Assembly: GCA_002449145.1 (NCBI GenBank)
Contig: DKCG01000036.1
Location: 244-22,179 of the forward strand
Source of the DNA: Christensenella sp. UBA6880
Lineage (GTDB): Bacteria; Bacillota; Clostridia; Christensenellales; CAG-917
Length of the DNA: 21,936 nt
Direction of reading: 5' to 3'
The position numbers and the translations under genes were made by a program. How positions within the stretch are numbered: the first letter of the stretch is position 1; each line of letters opens with the position of its first letter. Positions 6,488-14,588 of this stretch are shown in pieces. Below the pieces are notes generated by a model. The model was not told the origin of the DNA, made no database searches, and saw only the letters and a program-made list of their open reading frames with translations.

Positions 6488-7186
6488 TTACGCGATTATT
6501 TGCATATAAGTTGCAACGAGGAACAGTATCGGACCGACGAGTACGAAGATGTGGAATAAACAATGGACGTAGCGTTTATGCACGCCGAACACCGCCGCGC
6601 CGAGCAGACAAGATACGAGCCCCGCGAGATAGACGAAACTCGTTGCTTGCGAAATGCCTTTGGGTGAGAAATACGCCGTGAAGAACGCCGCAAACATCAA
6701 TCCGCCGATGACGAAGGTTGAGGCGACGGACACTTTTCTGAATATATCGAAGCGATAAAGGCACAGCGCGAAGATTGCGATTGCGATTGCAAAGGACACG
6801 CCGAACGCGACGTAGCCGTATACGTTGCCGTACAAAAGGCAGGTTGCCGTTGCGCAGGCAATGACGTTGAGGTTGACGGCGGGAAAGTCGAGAGTGCGCC
6901 ACATCAGTTTTTTGCGCATATCCGACACGCCGTGATAGATTGCCGACACGCTGAACTCGATTGCTATCAAAAGGCAAGACAGCGCCGCAGAAGCGTATGT
7001 TGCGTGCGTGGTGGCTTTAAGCAGCATAAAAATCATAAAGACGAGGGCCGCCAGCGCGCCGAGTGCGTGGGAAACGGAATTGAAAAGTTCCTCTTTGGGC
7101 GTGTAGTACACGAGCCCGTTGTCCTTGTAGATTTGTTTGAGTTCGTCGGTGTTGGATGGTGTTTTCAAAGATTCTCTTACGTTCAT
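6488..7186 (-). CDS. trhA: Hemolysin III / PAQR-family membrane protein
   Basis: Integral membrane protein of the HlyIII (PAQR) superfamily, 232 residues with about seven hydrophobic segments. Bacterial members are linked to membrane lipid homeostasis; the hemolysin name is historical. The metal-site motifs are present in order: EELFNSVSHALG (32-43), SAIYHGVSD (81-89), RTLDFPAVN (97-105) and a C-terminal HKRYVHCLFHIF with the paired histidines. I chose the ATG at 7186 because homology starts there. An upstream ATG extends the frame without support. There is no clear SD, and a candidate -10 lies 7 bases upstream, so it may be leaderless. It points toward the putative origin, against the direction of gyrBA. 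Confidence 0.9.
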   Translation of the reverse strand: MNVRESLKTPSNTDELKQIYKDNGLVYYTPKEELFNSVSHALGALAALVFMIFMLLKATTHATYASAALSCLLIAIEFSVSAIYHGVSDMRKKLMWRTLDFPAVNLNVIACATATCLLYGNVYGYVAFGVSFAIAIAIFALCLYRFDIFRKVSVASTFVIGGLMFAAFFTAYFSPKGISQATSFVYLAGLVSCLLGAAVFGVHKRYVHCLFHIFVLVGPILFLVATYMQIIA

Positions 7187-7193
7187 ATTCCAT

Positions 7194-7222
7194 ATAGTAA
7201 AGCAAAAACGCCGAGAGGGCAA
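7194..7222 (-). promoter_or_regulatory. Possible promoter of the HlyIII-family gene
   Basis: Minus strand TTGCCC (7222-7217), 17-base spacer, TACTAT (7199-7194). Only 7 bases separate the -10 from the ATG. The hexamers are imperfect. Confidence 0.35.
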
Positions 7223-7352
7223 GCGATATAAAGTCGTCAAACCGCATAAAATCGCGAATTGGCTCGACGGCGCAGGGGTTTGCTCGATAAACGCCCGAAA
7301 GCCGAAAAAGGCGCGTTTTAGACCCTCTGCCGCAAAATTTTGACAAAAACCC

Positions 7353-7445
7353 TTGATATTTTGTTTATAACTTGTTATAATATTCTCACTTATTATTATT
7401 GAAATAATAATATATTATTTACTAAAATATATTTTATGTAGGAGG
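7353..7445 (+). promoter_or_regulatory. gyrBA promoter, leader and ribosome-binding site
   Basis: TTGATA (7353-7358), 17-base spacer and a perfect TATAAT (7376-7381). The AT-rich leader holds a weak hairpin TATTATTATT/AATAATAATA (7391-7412). A strong AGGAGG (7440-7445) lies 4 bases before the gyrB ATG. TTGACA at 7340-7345 with TTTATA 18 bases downstream is an overlapping alternative. Confidence 0.75.
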
Positions 7446-7449
7446 AAAA

Positions 7450-9360
7450 ATGGCAGAAGAAGTCAAACACAGTTACGACGCCGGCGACATTCAGGTTCTC
7501 GAAGGACTCGACCCTGTCAGAAAACGTCCCGGTATGTATATCGGTTCGACGGACGTGAGAGGTTTGCACCATCTCGTGACGGAAGTCGTTGACAACTCAA
7601 TCGACGAAGCACTCGCAGGCTACTGCACGCATATCGTCGTGGAAATTCTCTCGGACGGCGCGATTCGCGTTACGGACAACGGCAGAGGCATTCCTACCGG
7701 CATTATCGAAAAAGAAGGCAAATCCGCAGTAGAGGTCGTTTTGACCAAACTTCACGCGGGCGGTAAATTCGGCAGCGGCGGCTACAAGATTTCGGGCGGT
7801 CTGCACGGCGTGGGCGTATCTTGCGTCAACGCGCTCAGCGAATGGCTCGTCGCAGAGGTCAGACAAAACGGCAAACTTTACCGTATTCGTTTCAATCGCG
7901 GTATTGCGGAAAGACCTTTGGCAGTCGTGGGCGACGCAACCGATACGGGCACGACGATAACCTTCTATCCCGACGCGGAAATCTTTGAAACGCTCGAATT
8001 CAACTACGACACGATGAAGACTCGTCTTCGCGAACTCGCATATCTCAACAAAGGTCTTACCATCGAACTTGCGGATGAGCGTGTTCAACCCGAGCGCAGA
8101 GAGGTGTTCCGCTACGACGGCGGCATAGTGTCTTTCGTAGAGGAAATGAACAAGACCAAAGAAACCATCTTCCCCGAAGTCATTTACTTTGACGAAAAGT
8201 ACGTCGACAGCGAAATCGAAGTCGCAATGCAGTACAACGACAGTTATTCTGACACGATTTTGGCGTTTGCGAACAACATCAACACCGAGGAAGGCGGCAC
8301 GCATCTTGACGGCTTCAAAGCCTCGTTGACGAAGATTATCAACGATTACGGCTCTAAGTCGGGAATCCTCAAAGGCAGCGAAAAATTGAGCGGTGAGGAC
8401 GTCAGAGAAGGTCTTACGGCGGTTATTTCCGTAAAACTCGCAGAGCCGCAATTCGAGGGACAAACCAAAACCAAACTCGGCAACAGCAGTATGCGCCAAG
8501 CGGTGGCAAAGGGCGTTACGGAAGGTTTCGGAACTTATCTAGAGGAACACCCCAGAGAAGCAAAGGAACTCGTGCTTAAAACCATTACGGCGCAAAGAGC
8601 GAGAGAAGCGGCGCGTATGGCGCGCGAGAGCGCGAGAAGAAAGAGCGCGCTCGAAAGCACCACGCTTCCCGGCAAACTTGCGGACTGCACCGACAAAGAC
8701 CCCAAAAACTGCGAAATATATCTCGTCGAGGGCGATTCGGCAGGCGGAAGCGCAAAGCAAGGTCGCGACAGACGTTTCCAAGCGATTCTTCCTTTGAGAG
8801 GTAAGATTCTCAACGTCGAAAAAGCCGCTTTGCACAGAGTTCTCGAAAACGAGGAAATCAAGGCGATGATAACCGCGTTCGGTTGCGGTATCAACGCAGA
8901 GTACGACGAGAGCAAACTTCGTTACAATCGTATCATTTGTATGACCGACGCCGACGTGGACGGCAGCCACATTCGTATTTTGATGCTCACGTTCTTGTTC
9001 CGCTTTATGCGTCCGCTCATCGAAAACGGTCACGTATTTATCGCGTTGCCGCCTCTTTACAAGATCGCAAAGGGCAAGCAAGAGCAATACTTCTACGACG
9101 ACGAGAGCCTCGAAGCGTATTACAACGAGTTCGGCAGAAAGAGCGGCGAACTTCAACGCTACAAAGGTCTCGGCGAAATGAACCCCGAACAACTTTGGGA
9201 AACCACAATGGACCCGCAAAAACGTACGCTTTTGAAAGTTACGATGGACGACGCGATCGAGGCCGACAGACTCTTTTCCATACTTATGGGCGAGCAACCC
9301 GAACTTCGCCGCGAATTTATCGAGCAGAACGCGAAACTCGTGACGGATCTCGACGTATAA
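7450..9360 (+). CDS. gyrB: DNA gyrase subunit B
   Basis: ATPase subunit of DNA gyrase, 636 residues, the short Gram-positive form. GHKL ATPase motifs: EGLDPVRKRPGMYIGS (18-33), EVVDNSIDEA (45-54), DNGRGIP (76-82) and GGLHGVGVS (116-124). TOPRIM residues: E427 in EGDSAGGS and D500, D502, D504 in DADVDGSHIR. The C-terminal QRYKGLGEMNPEQLW is intact. Strong promoter and AGGAGG upstream. gyrA follows after 10 bases, so the two form an operon. Normally recF, dnaN and dnaA precede gyrB in Firmicutes; here an HlyIII-family gene does. Confidence 0.99.
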   Translation: MAEEVKHSYDAGDIQVLEGLDPVRKRPGMYIGSTDVRGLHHLVTEVVDNSIDEALAGYCTHIVVEILSDGAIRVTDNGRGIPTGIIEKEGKSAVEVVLTKLHAGGKFGSGGYKISGGLHGVGVSCVNALSEWLVAEVRQNGKLYRIRFNRGIAERPLAVVGDATDTGTTITFYPDAEIFETLEFNYDTMKTRLRELAYLNKGLTIELADERVQPERREVFRYDGGIVSFVEEMNKTKETIFPEVIYFDEKYVDSEIEVAMQYNDSYSDTILAFANNINTEEGGTHLDGFKASLTKIINDYGSKSGILKGSEKLSGEDVREGLTAVISVKLAEPQFEGQTKTKLGNSSMRQAVAKGVTEGFGTYLEEHPREAKELVLKTITAQRAREAARMARESARRKSALESTTLPGKLADCTDKDPKNCEIYLVEGDSAGGSAKQGRDRRFQAILPLRGKILNVEKAALHRVLENEEIKAMITAFGCGINAEYDESKLRYNRIICMTDADVDGSHIRILMLTFLFRFMRPLIENGHVFIALPPLYKIAKGKQEQYFYDDESLEAYYNEFGRKSGELQRYKGLGEMNPEQLWETTMDPQKRTLLKVTMDDAIEADRLFSILMGEQPELRREFIEQNAKLVTDLDV

Positions 9361-9370
9361 GGAGGCAGTT

Positions 9371-11965
9371 ATGGCGAACATAAGAGACGATAAAAACAAC
9401 GAATATATTCAACATATAGCCAACTCGACCGTCAAGGACGTGGAAATAAACGGCGAACTTAAAAAATCCTTTATCGCATACGCGATGGCGGTCAACGTAT
9501 CCCGTGCAATCCCCGACGTAAGAGACGGTTTGAAACCCGTTCACAGACGTATTCTTTACGCTATGAGCGAACTCGGTCTGACCCCCGATAAGCCCTATCG
9601 TAAGTGCGCTATGGTCGTCGGTGAAGTGCTCGGCAAATACCATCCTCACGGCGACAGTTCCGTATACGACGCAATGGTGCGTTTGGCGCAAGACTTTTCC
9701 ATTCGCTGTCCGCTCGTAGACGGTCACGGCAACTTCGGTTCCATCGACGGCGATCCGCCGGCGGCTTATCGTTATACCGAGGCTCGTCTTTCCAAAATCG
9801 CGCTCGAAATGATCCGCGACATCGACAAAAAGACGGTTGACTTCTATCCCAACTTCGACGACACGCGCGAACAACCCGTCGTGTTGCCCTCGAGATTCCC
9901 CAACTTGCTCGTAAACGGTTCGGACGGTATCGCGGTCGGTATGGCAACATCCATTCCGCCTCACAATCTCGGCGAGGTTATAGACGCGTCTATCGCGCTC
10001 TTGCACAATCCCGACGCAACCGCGGACGACCTTATGGAATATATCCCCGCACCGGACTTCCCGACGGGCGCGCTCGTTTTGGGCAGACATTCCATTAAGC
10101 AAGCGTATCGCACGGGTAGAGGCGCGTGCGTGCTTCGCGCAAAGGCGGAAATCGAGGAAATGGCAAACGGCAAGAGCCGTATCGTCGTGACCGAGATTCC
10201 TTACCAAGTCAACAAGGCGAAACTCATCGAAAACATCGCAGACCAAGTCAAAGACAAACGCCTCGAAGGCATCAGCGATTTGAGAGAAGAAACGGACAGA
10301 CACGGTATGCGTATCGTCATCGAACTCAAAAAGGACGTCAATGCGCAAGTTCTTCTCAACCAACTCTACAAGCAAACGCAGATGCAAACGACGTTCAGTA
10401 TGATAATGCTCGCACTCGTAGACGGCGTACCTCGCGTTCTCAACCTCAAAGAGATGTTGGAATGCTACGTCGCTCACCAAAAGGACGTAATCGTGCGCAG
10501 AACGCGTTTCGACCTCGAAAAAGCGCAAGAAAGACAACATATTTTGCTCGGTTTGCACATCGCGCTCGAAAATATCGACGCAATCGTCGAACTTTTGAAG
10601 AAATCGCGCGACAGACAAGACGCAATCGCAAAACTCATCGAGAACTACGGACTTAGCGACAAGCAGGCGGCGGCAATCCTCGATATGCGTTTGCAACGCT
10701 TGACGGGTCTCGAAGTCGAAAAAATCAACGCCGAACTCGAAGACCTCGACAAGCAAATCGCCTACTTCAATATGGTTCTTTCCAGTGACGAGGAAGTCAA
10801 GAACATCATCGTCAAGGAAATGAGCGAAATCAAGGCGCAATACAACACGCCGAGAATGAGCGAACTCACCTACGATTACGGCGACATCGACATCGAAGAC
10901 CTCATCGAAAAAGAAGACGTGGTCATCTCTATGACCCACGGCGGTTATATCAAACGCATGCCCGTTTCCGAGTACAAGGCTCAACACAGAGGCGGTATGG
11001 GTATCACGGCACACAAGGCGAAGGACGAAGACTTCGTGGAAAGAATATTCACCTCGAATACGCACGAGAGAATTATGTTCTTCACCAACAGAGGCAAAGT
11101 GTTCACCCTCAAAGCGTACGAGATTCCCGAAGCGACTCGCAATGCGCGCGGCAGGGCGGCGGTAAACCTCTTGCAACTCGAACAAGGCGAGAAGATTCAG
11201 GCGTTCTTGCAAATGCCCGAAGAGAGGGCGGACAAGTTCCTTATGCTCGCAACCAAGAAAGGTCTTATCAAAAAGACGCCGCTCGAAGAATACGATTCGA
11301 TCAAGCGCAACGGCAAGATTGCAATCAAGTTCAACGATGACGACGAACTTATCGGCGCGGTTATCACAACCGGCAACGACGAGATTTTGGTTGCGTCGAG
11401 CCAAGGTATGAGCATCCGCTTCAACGAGAACGACGTGCGCCCCGTCGGCAGAACGGCAATGGGCGTCAAGGCGATGAACATTTCTGGCGATACGACCCTC
11501 GTGGCGTTCGACGTGGTACACCCCGGCGACGAAATCCTCACCGTAACGTCCAACGGCTACGGCAAGCGTTCGAGCATTGACGATTATCCCATCCAAAACA
11601 GAGCGGGCAAGGGCGTCAAGGCAGGCACGTTCAACGACAAGACGGGCACTCTCGTAAGCCTCAAAGTCATACCCGCCGACACCGACGTTATGATGATAAC
11701 CGACAGCGGCGTAATCATCAGAGTTCAAGCCGACGAAATCAGCAAGATAGGCAGAGCTACGCAAGGCGTGCGCATTATGAAACTTAAAGACGACAAGTTC
11801 AAGGTTATGGCAATCGCACTCACGCCGCACGAAGACGAGGAAGAAGAAGTCGAATACGACGAGGACGGCAACGTAATCGTCAAGGAAGACGGCGCAAGCG
11901 AACAAGCGCAAGAATCCGCAGAAACGACGGAATCGACTGAAACGACCGAAAATAGCGAAAACTAA
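9371..11965 (+). CDS. gyrA: DNA gyrase subunit A
   Basis: Breakage-reunion subunit of gyrase, 864 residues. Winged-helix and tower region with SRAIPDVRDGLKPVHRRILY near the start; catalytic tyrosine Y135 in AAYRYTEAR. The quinolone-determining loop reads HGDSSVYD (93-100), keeping the serine (S96) and aspartate (D100) equivalent to E. coli S83 and D87. No classical resistance change is visible there. The C-terminal beta-pinwheel carries a GyrA box variant QHRGGMG, which supports gyrase rather than topoisomerase IV. The protein ends in an acidic, Glu/Thr/Ser-rich tail of about 45 residues. GGAGG precedes the ATG 10 bases after gyrB. Confidence 0.99.
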   Translation: MANIRDDKNNEYIQHIANSTVKDVEINGELKKSFIAYAMAVNVSRAIPDVRDGLKPVHRRILYAMSELGLTPDKPYRKCAMVVGEVLGKYHPHGDSSVYDAMVRLAQDFSIRCPLVDGHGNFGSIDGDPPAAYRYTEARLSKIALEMIRDIDKKTVDFYPNFDDTREQPVVLPSRFPNLLVNGSDGIAVGMATSIPPHNLGEVIDASIALLHNPDATADDLMEYIPAPDFPTGALVLGRHSIKQAYRTGRGACVLRAKAEIEEMANGKSRIVVTEIPYQVNKAKLIENIADQVKDKRLEGISDLREETDRHGMRIVIELKKDVNAQVLLNQLYKQTQMQTTFSMIMLALVDGVPRVLNLKEMLECYVAHQKDVIVRRTRFDLEKAQERQHILLGLHIALENIDAIVELLKKSRDRQDAIAKLIENYGLSDKQAAAILDMRLQRLTGLEVEKINAELEDLDKQIAYFNMVLSSDEEVKNIIVKEMSEIKAQYNTPRMSELTYDYGDIDIEDLIEKEDVVISMTHGGYIKRMPVSEYKAQHRGGMGITAHKAKDEDFVERIFTSNTHERIMFFTNRGKVFTLKAYEIPEATRNARGRAAVNLLQLEQGEKIQAFLQMPEERADKFLMLATKKGLIKKTPLEEYDSIKRNGKIAIKFNDDDELIGAVITTGNDEILVASSQGMSIRFNENDVRPVGRTAMGVKAMNISGDTTLVAFDVVHPGDEILTVTSNGYGKRSSIDDYPIQNRAGKGVKAGTFNDKTGTLVSLKVIPADTDVMMITDSGVIIRVQADEISKIGRATQGVRIMKLKDDKFKVMAIALTPHEDEEEEVEYDEDGNVIVKEDGASEQAQESAETTESTETTENSEN

Positions 11966-11969
11966 CGTT

Positions 11970-11975
11970 TATAAT
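11970..11975 (+). promoter_or_regulatory. TATAAT hexamer before the GH13 gene
   Basis: Perfect -10 hexamer between the gyrA stop and the terminator hairpin. I find no matching -35 at 16-18 bases, so it may be chance. It is the only promoter-like element before the glucosidase gene. Confidence 0.25.
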
Positions 11976-11976
11976 T

Positions 11977-12007
11977 GCAAAAACGAGGCTTAAACCCTCG
12001 TTTTTGC
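11977..12007 (+). terminator. gyrBA terminator (or GH13 leader hairpin)
   Basis: GCAAAAACGAGG (11977-11988), 7-base loop, CCTCGTTTTTGC (11996-12007): a perfect 12-bp stem whose right arm holds a run of five T. It works as a rho-independent terminator in either direction. It ends only 16 bases before the next start codon. Confidence 0.8.
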
Positions 12008-12023
12008 TTAATGGGTGATAATT

Positions 12024-13721
12024 ATGGAAGAAAGAAAATGGTTCAAAGAGATGTCCGTTTATCAGATTTGGCCGCGCTCTTTTTGCGACGGTAACGACGA
12101 CGGAATAGGCGACCTTAAAGGCGTGCTTTCGAAACTCGAATACATAAAGAGCCTCGGAAGCGACGCGATTTGGTTCTCGCCCTTGTACGTTTCGCCGCAA
12201 GCGGACTACGGCTACGACATCGCCGATTACAAGAATATCAATCCCGAATACGGCACGCTCGACGATTTCAAACAAGTGCTCGAAAAGGCGCACGCGCTCG
12301 GTATGCGCGTGATTATGGACTTGGTTATCAACCACACGTCCAACCAACACGACTGGTTCAAAAAGAGTTGCGCAAAAGTCGAGCCGTACACCGACTTTTA
12401 CATTTGGCGCAAGGGCAGGGGCAAGGACGGAAAGAAAGTCCCCAACAATTGGATGTCCACATTCCCCGGGTCTGCGTGGGAATACAACGAGCAAAGAGGA
12501 GAGTTCTATCTTCACCTCTACGCCAAAGAGCAACCCGACCTCAATCACGACAATCCGAAAGTCAGAGAGGCAGTCAAAGACGTTATGAGATTCTGGCTGG
12601 ATATGGGCGTTGACGGATTCCGCGAGGACGTCATCACCCAAATCAGCAAGGTGGAAGGTCTGCCCAACGGCAACTGGCTTATGCCCGCTTCGCGGGGTAT
12701 GGAACACTACAACAACGGTCCGCATATCCACGAATATTTGCAGGAATACCGCAAGGTTATCGAGCAGTACGACGCGTTCCAAGTCGGCGAAGCGCCGCTT
12801 ATGAACACCAAAACCGCACTCGCCTATGTCAATGAGAACAAAAAAGAGTTGGATATGATGATTTCTTTCCAACATATGAACGCGGATTGTATTCTCGTCG
12901 AATGGGTGCATACGCCGTTCAGCCTTCCCAAACTCAAAAAGACGTTCAACGAGTGGCAAACCAAACTCTACCACAGAGCGTGGAATGCAAACTACCTCGA
13001 AAACCACGACCACGCGCGTATCATTTCGAGATACGGCAGCGAGGAATACAGAGTGGAAAGCGGCAAGGCTCTTTGTATGGCGTACACGTTCCTTTCGGGC
13101 ACGCACTTCGTCTATCAAGGACAAGAAATAGGTATGACCGCGCTTTACTTCGACAAGTATCCGAAGGGAAGCGACCCGTGGACGCAATTTAAGGACGTTT
13201 CGACGTTCTGCGTGCGCGACCTTATGAGAAAGTTCGGTTTCAGCGACAAGCACATCCTCAAAGTCGCTCACACCGCCGCTCGCGACTGCGCTCGTACGCC
13301 AGTGCAATGGAACGGAAATAAGAACGCGGGCTTCTCGACCGTCGAGCCGTGGTACACCGTCAACCCGAATTATCCCGAAGTCAACGTCGAAAAGGCTATG
13401 CAGGACGAAAACTCAATCTGGTACTTCTACCAAAAGGCAATGGCACTTCGCAAAGAGTACAAGGATACGGCGGTTTACGGCGAGTTCAAGATGTATTTGC
13501 CGAACGACAGACAACTTTTCGTCTACGACAAGATTGCAGAGGACGGCAAGAGCAAACTCACCGTCGTCATCAACCTCAGCAAAAAGACCGTCAAGGCCTC
13601 GCGCGTCAAGAAGTATATTCCGAGCGGCGCAACCGAAATTCTTTCGGTGTACGACGAGCCGTTCGGCGATACGCTCAAACCCTACGCGGGCAAAGTGTTC
13701 TACACCCCGCTTGCAAAATAA
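12024..13721 (+). CDS. GH13 alpha-glucosidase (oligo-1,6-glucosidase / trehalose-6-P hydrolase type)
   Basis: Cytoplasmic alpha-glucosidase of 565 residues, no signal peptide. It hydrolyses short alpha-glucosides such as isomaltose or maltose-type oligomers; exact substrate not determinable. GH13 regions in order: DLVINHTSNQHDW (99-111), GFRED with nucleophile D202, acid/base E256 in QVGEAPLMN, and ENHDHAR with D329. The C-terminal ARTPVQWNGNKNAGFS segment is typical of oligo-1,6-glucosidases. I chose the ATG at 12024, with GGGTGA 5 bases upstream, over a GTG at 12015. It sits directly behind the gyrA terminator without a clear promoter, so expression may rely on read-through. No sugar transporter is adjacent. 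Confidence 0.93.
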   Translation: MEERKWFKEMSVYQIWPRSFCDGNDDGIGDLKGVLSKLEYIKSLGSDAIWFSPLYVSPQADYGYDIADYKNINPEYGTLDDFKQVLEKAHALGMRVIMDLVINHTSNQHDWFKKSCAKVEPYTDFYIWRKGRGKDGKKVPNNWMSTFPGSAWEYNEQRGEFYLHLYAKEQPDLNHDNPKVREAVKDVMRFWLDMGVDGFREDVITQISKVEGLPNGNWLMPASRGMEHYNNGPHIHEYLQEYRKVIEQYDAFQVGEAPLMNTKTALAYVNENKKELDMMISFQHMNADCILVEWVHTPFSLPKLKKTFNEWQTKLYHRAWNANYLENHDHARIISRYGSEEYRVESGKALCMAYTFLSGTHFVYQGQEIGMTALYFDKYPKGSDPWTQFKDVSTFCVRDLMRKFGFSDKHILKVAHTAARDCARTPVQWNGNKNAGFSTVEPWYTVNPNYPEVNVEKAMQDENSIWYFYQKAMALRKEYKDTAVYGEFKMYLPNDRQLFVYDKIAEDGKSKLTVVINLSKKTVKASRVKKYIPSGATEILSVYDEPFGDTLKPYAGKVFYTPLAK

Positions 13722-13724
13722 AAT

Positions 13725-13760
13725 CGTTTGAAAAACGAAATAAACCGTTTGAAAAACGAA
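13725..13760. repeat. 15-base direct repeat x2
   Basis: CGTTTGAAAAACGAA occurs at 13725-13739 and 13746-13760 (21-base period). Each unit is itself a small CGTTT/AAACG hairpin. A third related hairpin, CGGGTTTATAAAACCG, follows before the terminator. Confidence 0.7.
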
Positions 13761-13804
13761 TATACGGGTTTATAAAACCGAAAAATCACAAAAAAAACTA
13801 AACG

Positions 13805-13834
13805 AAAAGAGCCTCGCATTTGCAAGGCTCTTTT
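13805..13834. terminator. Bidirectional terminator between GH13 gene and queT
   Basis: AAAAGAGCCT (13805-13814) pairs with AGGCTCTTTT (13825-13834), with A-run left and T-run right. It lies between two convergent genes and can serve both. Confidence 0.85.
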
Positions 13835-13866
13835 TATAATGCTTGGCAATATGCAATATAGAATAT

Positions 13867-14421
13867 TCAGTCCTCGTCGTCCTCGTTTTCGCTCGGCAAT
13901 ATGCGGCGATAAGGGGCGGTGTCGTGCTTCGAGGAATGAGGAAGGGGGATATGCGCAGCAATCATCGCTTTTTTAAGCGCGAACGTGAAGGGCAATCCCA
14001 AAACGATACAAGTTATGATTTGCGAGGCGAGTATCTCGAACATCGCGATATAGTAGATTGCGGACGCGTCGTTAAGCACGAATATGAGGGGGACGAGAAG
14101 CGTGTTCGCAATTATCGGCGGAAGCGTCGCAAGTATGGGGCGGCGGCGCAAAAGATAAGTCCCCACCGCGCCGATAAGCGTTGCAAGAGTGCCCAAAACC
14201 ATATCGAACACGCCGAACGGCGAGAAGAAAAAGTTGGTGAAAAAACAACCTATTGCAAGCCCGGGAATTGCTTCGGGGAAGATGAGAGGAAGCAATACGA
14301 GAATTTCGGATATGCGGAATTGCACCGGACCGAACGCTATTGCGCTGAATGCTACGGACAAGGCAAAGTACAAAGCGGCAATAACAGCCGCTCTTGCCAT
14401 ATAAACAAGAGATTTTTTCAA
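13867..14421 (-). CDS. queT: QueT queuosine-precursor ECF transporter S component
   Basis: Membrane substrate-binding (S) subunit of an ECF-type importer, 184 residues with about six hydrophobic segments. The signature FGPVQFRISEILVLLPLI and PEAIPGLAIGCFFTN is typical of QueT, which takes up queuosine precursors such as preQ1. The last 25 residues are hydrophilic and acidic. The start is TTG at 14421, with GAGG 6 bases upstream; an in-frame ATG seven codons later is possible but lacks the ideally placed SD. A preQ1-I riboswitch sits exactly over that SD, which agrees with the function. No ECF ATPase or T subunit is adjacent, so it probably shares a general ECF module. Confidence 0.93.
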   Translation of the reverse strand: MKKSLVYMARAAVIAALYFALSVAFSAIAFGPVQFRISEILVLLPLIFPEAIPGLAIGCFFTNFFFSPFGVFDMVLGTLATLIGAVGTYLLRRRPILATLPPIIANTLLVPLIFVLNDASAIYYIAMFEILASQIITCIVLGLPFTFALKKAMIAAHIPLPHSSKHDTAPYRRILPSENEDDED

Positions 14422-14427
14422 AATACA

Positions 14428-14466
14428 CCTCGGTTTTTTTTATTGATGGGTATTGCCGACACCATC
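14428..14466 (-). promoter_or_regulatory. preQ1-I riboswitch controlling queT
   Basis: On the minus strand: P1 5' arm GATGG (14466-14462), 12-base loop TGTCGGCAATAC (14461-14450), P1 3' arm CCATC (14449-14445), an A-rich linker AATAAAAAAAA (14444-14434), then CCGAGG (14433-14428). Loop TCGG (14459-14456) is exactly complementary to CCGA (14433-14430), giving the H-type pseudoknot. C14455 stands where preQ1-I keeps its ligand-reading cytosine. CCGA overlaps the start of the GAGG ribosome-binding site, so preQ1 binding would hide it and block translation. Recognised from the fold and the known class; not confirmed by a covariance search. Confidence 0.87.
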
Positions 14467-14538
14467 GAAAGTATGTTATCATAACCAAAAAGAAAACGCA
14501 ATCGAAAAACATCGCTCGAAAACATTTTATCGTATGTT

Positions 14539-14568
14539 TTGACTTTGTTTTGAAAATCCGCATATAAT
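14539..14568 (+). promoter_or_regulatory. Promoter of the flavin-reductase-like gene
   Basis: TTGACT (14539-14544), 18-base spacer, perfect TATAAT (14563-14568). AAGAGGA (14576-14582) is the ribosome-binding site before the ATG at 14589. Confidence 0.7.
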
Positions 14569-14588
14569 AGACTTCAAGAGGAAAAACA

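Noticed and set aside
9317..11911. Open frame of 864 codons on the minus strand opposite gyrA
   Set aside because: Pure shadow of gyrA. The genome's codon choice avoids TTA, CTA and TCA, so the antisense frame lacks stops. The product is Val/Phe/Asp-rich with no family motif.
11880..13307. 475-codon minus-strand frame opposite the GH13 gene
   Set aside because: Antisense shadow, same cause as opposite gyrA.
13843..14484. 213-codon plus-strand frame over queT and its riboswitch
   Set aside because: Opposite a clear QueT gene; product is Arg/Glu-rich and runs through the riboswitch.
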